Shown: positions 6,437-8,531 of the stretch, in pieces
Layout of the letters: each line of letters opens with the position of its first letter
How positions within the stretch are numbered: position 1 is the first letter of the stretch
Assembly: GCF_000688655.1 (NCBI RefSeq)
Contig: NZ_JIBO01000006.1
Location: forward strand, 148,354-156,884
Length of the DNA stretch: 8,531 nt
DNA from: Lonsdalea quercina subsp. quercina
GTDB lineage: Bacteria; Pseudomonadota; Gammaproteobacteria; Enterobacterales; Enterobacteriaceae
Direction: 5' to 3'
The notes under the pieces: generated by a model
Database searches by the model: none
What the model saw: the letters and a program-made list of their open reading frames with translations, nothing else
Told to the model about the DNA's origin: nothing
Made by a program: the position numbers and the translations under genes

Positions 6437-6993
6437 GGAATAGCATAAATGATGCTCGCGATTGTAGGCTGGCGAGATTGTTACCATCATTTCCAAAGTA
6501 CCAAAGGGGAAGTAGGAACGGCTCTGTATTTGATATCAGTCGAATTTATTTTAAGGCTAACCAGAGCCCAAAGATCTTGTTTTTGGCAGAAATAAACGCA
6601 GGTATCATGAGGGTAAGCCTATTTCCTAGACTTAGAAAAAAAGCAGTATGGTCGTGTATCCTCGCCTGGTGAGAGACGCATCAGCAAAGCTGATGATGGT
6701 CTATTTTAAATCCAATAGGGAAAGAACATCTGACAGGAACTATTCACGCATAAATTATATGTCGGCATCCCGCCATCCCTCATTAAGAAGACGGCAACCC
6801 GTCATCACCGGTAATTTATTCATATTAATTGCGATGCATATGGGTCCGCAGGTTAACGGTTTTATAGAGAAAACGATGAGATAATTGATTAATCTTACGA
6901 CATGCTTACTTTTGTAACTATTGATATAAAGAAAATTTTATCCCGCTTACGCTTCGCATCTAAGTCATATTAATAAGCCCTATGAATCTTTGC

Positions 6994-7029
6994 CGTTGTC
7001 AGCGTTAACCTGACAGCGAGTCGTTTTTT
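6994..7029 (+). terminator. possible plus-strand terminator hairpin
   Basis: CGTTGTCAG (6994-7002) pairs with CTGACAGCG (7010-7018; one G-U pair) around a 7-nt loop. Six T (7024-7029) follow after a 5-nt gap. The gap weakens it as a terminator. If real, it would end a plus-strand transcript from the unassigned hns-adhE interval. Confidence 0.35.
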
Positions 7030-7301
7030 CTCTTCGCTATGAGCCGGATATAACGTACCAGAACGCGTTTTGCATGTGTTGCTTAAGGTATTAACCTCAA
7101 TGCGCGTGCGAATAAGTCTGAACATAAAACGCGACCCATGAAGTATACAGGAATCTTTATTGGCGAAAGGGGCGCGCGCCGCGGTTTGATTAAATAAATA
7201 ACGGGTCGAGCACTTACCATGCAGCATCCTTTACCACAACAGCTTCAGACGACGCTGGCGCTATTTCCCTTGAGAAGTCGATGTAACCCCTAACCCTGAT
7301 G

Positions 7302-7326
7302 CGACATCGGGTGATGTCGGACTTTT
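7302..7326 (+). terminator. perfect 7-bp hairpin followed by TTTT
   Basis: CGACATC (7302-7308), loop GGGT, GATGTCG (7313-7319), then GAC and TTTT (7323-7326). A second segment, CGATGT (7279-7284), can pair instead with ACATCG (7304-7309), so two mutually exclusive folds are possible. No gene on this strand lies downstream, which makes its role unclear. Confidence 0.35.
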
Positions 7327-7338
7327 ATGAAAGACAAT

Positions 7339-7368
7339 AAAAAAACCCCACATTATGGACGCGGGGTT
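7339..7368 (-). terminator. adhE terminator
   Basis: On the minus strand AACCCC (7363-7368) pairs with GGGGTT (7344-7349). Seven T follow (7339-7345, overlapping the stem end). It begins 32 bp after the adhE stop, in the right place and orientation. Confidence 0.82.
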
Positions 7369-7399
7369 CGATTATCACAACGAGGTTAGTTTACTCAAC

Positions 7400-8531
7400 T
7401 CACGACTTTCCGGCTTTTCGCTTTTTAGCCGGCGCCTTCGTGGGTTCAGCGATAGATGCAACCTCTTCTTGCTCTGAGAAGGTGCGGCCATAGTAACAAT
7501 CCAGCAGAATTTGCTTCACCTCGACAATCAACGGGAAGCGCGGATTGGAACCGGTGCACTGGTCATCCAGCGCATCTTCGGACAGTTTGTCCACGGCCGC
7601 CAGGAAATCTGCTTCCTGAACGCCAGCTTCGCGGATGGAGGCGGGAATGCCTAACTCTTTCTTCAGCGACTCCAGCCAAGCCAGCAGCTTCTCAATTTTC
7701 TGCGCCGTACGGTCGCCAGCCGCACTCAATCCCAGGTGATCGGCAATCTCCGCATAGCGACGACGGGCCTGAGGGCGGTCGTACTGACTGAATGCCGTCT
7801 GCTTGGTCGGTACGTCGTTGGCATTGTAGCGGATAACGTTGCAGATCAGCATCGCGTTAGCCAGGCCATGTGGAATATGGAACTCAGACCCTAACTTATG
7901 GGCCATGGAGTGGCACACGCCAAGGAAGGCGTTAGCAAATGCGATACCCGCGATGGTAGCGGCGTTGTGCACGCGCTCGCGGGCCACCGGATTTTTGGCG
8001 CCTTCGCGATAGCTCGACGGCAGGTATTCTTTCAGCAGTTTCAACGCCTGTAGCGCCTGACCGTCCGAATACTCGTTCGCCAACACGGAAACATAGGCTT
8101 CCAACGCGTGTGTGACCGCATCCAGGCCGCCGAACGCGCATAAGGACTTCGGCATATCCATCACGAGGTTGGCGTCGATAATGGCCATGTCCGGCGTCAA
8201 CGCATAGTCTGCCAGCGGATATTTTTGGCCGGTGGCATCATCGATGACCACGGCGAATGGGGTGACTTCTGAACCCGTACCGGAAGTGGTCGTAATCGCC
8301 ACCATCTTCGCTTTGATCCCCATTTTCGGGAATTTATAGATACGCTTGCGAATATCCATAAAGCGCAGAGCCAGGTCCGCGAAATGCGTGTCCGGGTGTT
8401 CGTACAGGACCCACATGATCTTCGCGGCATCCATCGGGGATCCCCCACCCAGCGCGATAATCACATCAGGGTTGAACATGTTCATCTTGTCAACGCCGCG
8501 TCGCACGACGCTCAGAGTCGGATCGGCTTCC
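7400..8531 (-). CDS. adhE: AdhE bifunctional aldehyde/alcohol dehydrogenase, C-terminal part
   Basis: The frame is open to the right edge. About 376 residues are visible, corresponding to the last ~40% of the ~890-residue protein. The N-terminal acetylating aldehyde dehydrogenase half and the promoter are outside. This half is the Fe-dependent (group III) alcohol dehydrogenase that reduces acetaldehyde to ethanol with NADH during fermentation. The NAD-binding ALGGGSPMDAAK is present. The metal ligands are intact: D and H in LDAVTHALEAY, and H in GVCHSMAH and IPHGLANA, equivalent to E. coli D653, H657, H723 and H737. The tail ends in a Lys/Ala/Pro-rich extension (PTKAPAKKRKAGKS) that varies between genera. 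The enzyme forms spirosomes in E. coli. Its position, pointing toward hns, matches E. coli apart from the missing tdk. The stop is TGA at 7400-7402. Confidence 0.97.
   Translation of the reverse strand, partial: EADPTLSVVRRGVDKMNMFNPDVIIALGGGSPMDAAKIMWVLYEHPDTHFADLALRFMDIRKRIYKFPKMGIKAKMVAITTTSGTGSEVTPFAVVIDDATGQKYPLADYALTPDMAIIDANLVMDMPKSLCAFGGLDAVTHALEAYVSVLANEYSDGQALQALKLLKEYLPSSYREGAKNPVARERVHNAATIAGIAFANAFLGVCHSMAHKLGSEFHIPHGLANAMLICNVIRYNANDVPTKQTAFSQYDRPQARRRYAEIADHLGLSAAGDRTAQKIEKLLAWLESLKKELGIPASIREAGVQEADFLAAVDKLSEDALDDQCTGSNPRFPLIVEVKQILLDCYYGRTFSEQEEVASIAEPTKAPAKKRKAGKS

Larger units (their letters stand above)
6437..7338. other. gene-poor AT-rich interval where tdk would be expected
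   Basis: About 0.9 kb with no recognisable gene on either strand. Overlapping plus-strand ORFs (6388-6672, 6648-6884) have no convincing starts or ribosome-binding sites, and the first is rich in AGG/AGA arginine codons. An 85-residue minus ORF (6970-7227) has AAAGG touching its ATG and no known motif. Several hairpins occur: CATCAGC/GCTGATG at 6679-6695, CGTTGTCAG/CTGACAGCG at 6994-7018 and CGACATC/GATGTCG at 7302-7319. A GC palindrome, GGCGCGCGCC, is at 7171-7180. In E. coli, tdk (thymidine kinase, +) lies between hns and adhE; no trace of its GKST nucleotide-binding region is seen. The interval could be regulatory, an sRNA locus or decayed DNA. Confidence 0.6.

Noticed and set aside
6970..7227. 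85-codon minus-strand ORF downstream of adhE, and an alternative 45-codon ORF from ATG 7218-7220
   Set aside because: The AAAGG sits too close to either start, the protein sequence has no recognisable feature, and the ORF runs through the 6994-7018 hairpin.

Overview
The window is chromosomal DNA from a member of the Enterobacterales. Its gene order is the E. coli one: tyrT - purU - ychJ - rssA - rssB - galU - hns - (tdk absent here) - adhE. The proteins align almost residue for residue with E. coli from memory, but they differ enough that this is not E. coli. A plant-associated genus such as Brenneria, Dickeya or Pectobacterium is my best guess; the exact genus is uncertain.

Left part (1-980). 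The 3' end of a TRIC/UPF0126 membrane-channel gene (+) converges on a tRNA-Tyr(GUA) operon (-). The tRNA has a strong promoter with a GC-rich discriminator. Downstream of the tRNA are two full 170/171-bp tandem repeats plus a partial one, and each carries an 18-bp copy of the tRNA 3' end. This is the architecture of the E. coli tyrT/rtT locus.

Centre (980-5740). On the minus strand lie ychJ (zinc-binding SEC-C protein) and then purU (formyl-THF deformylase). Divergent from them on the plus strand are rssA (patatin-like) and rssB (the adaptor that delivers RpoS to ClpXP), followed by galU (UDP-glucose pyrophosphorylase). A perfect 13-bp bidirectional terminator separates galU from the convergent hns.

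Right part (5740-8531). hns (-) has a clear sigma70 promoter. It is followed by about 1.1 kb of AT-rich DNA with no convincing gene, where E. coli carries tdk. The window ends with the C-terminal portion of adhE (-) and its terminator.

Functionally the genes cover one-carbon/purine metabolism (purU), control of the general stress response (rssB), nucleotide-sugar supply for envelope polysaccharides (galU), global silencing (hns) and fermentation (adhE). They are conserved neighbours rather than one pathway. The most interesting parts are the tRNA-derived repeat array and the unexplained hns-adhE interval. I did not find a clear new multi-gene system.
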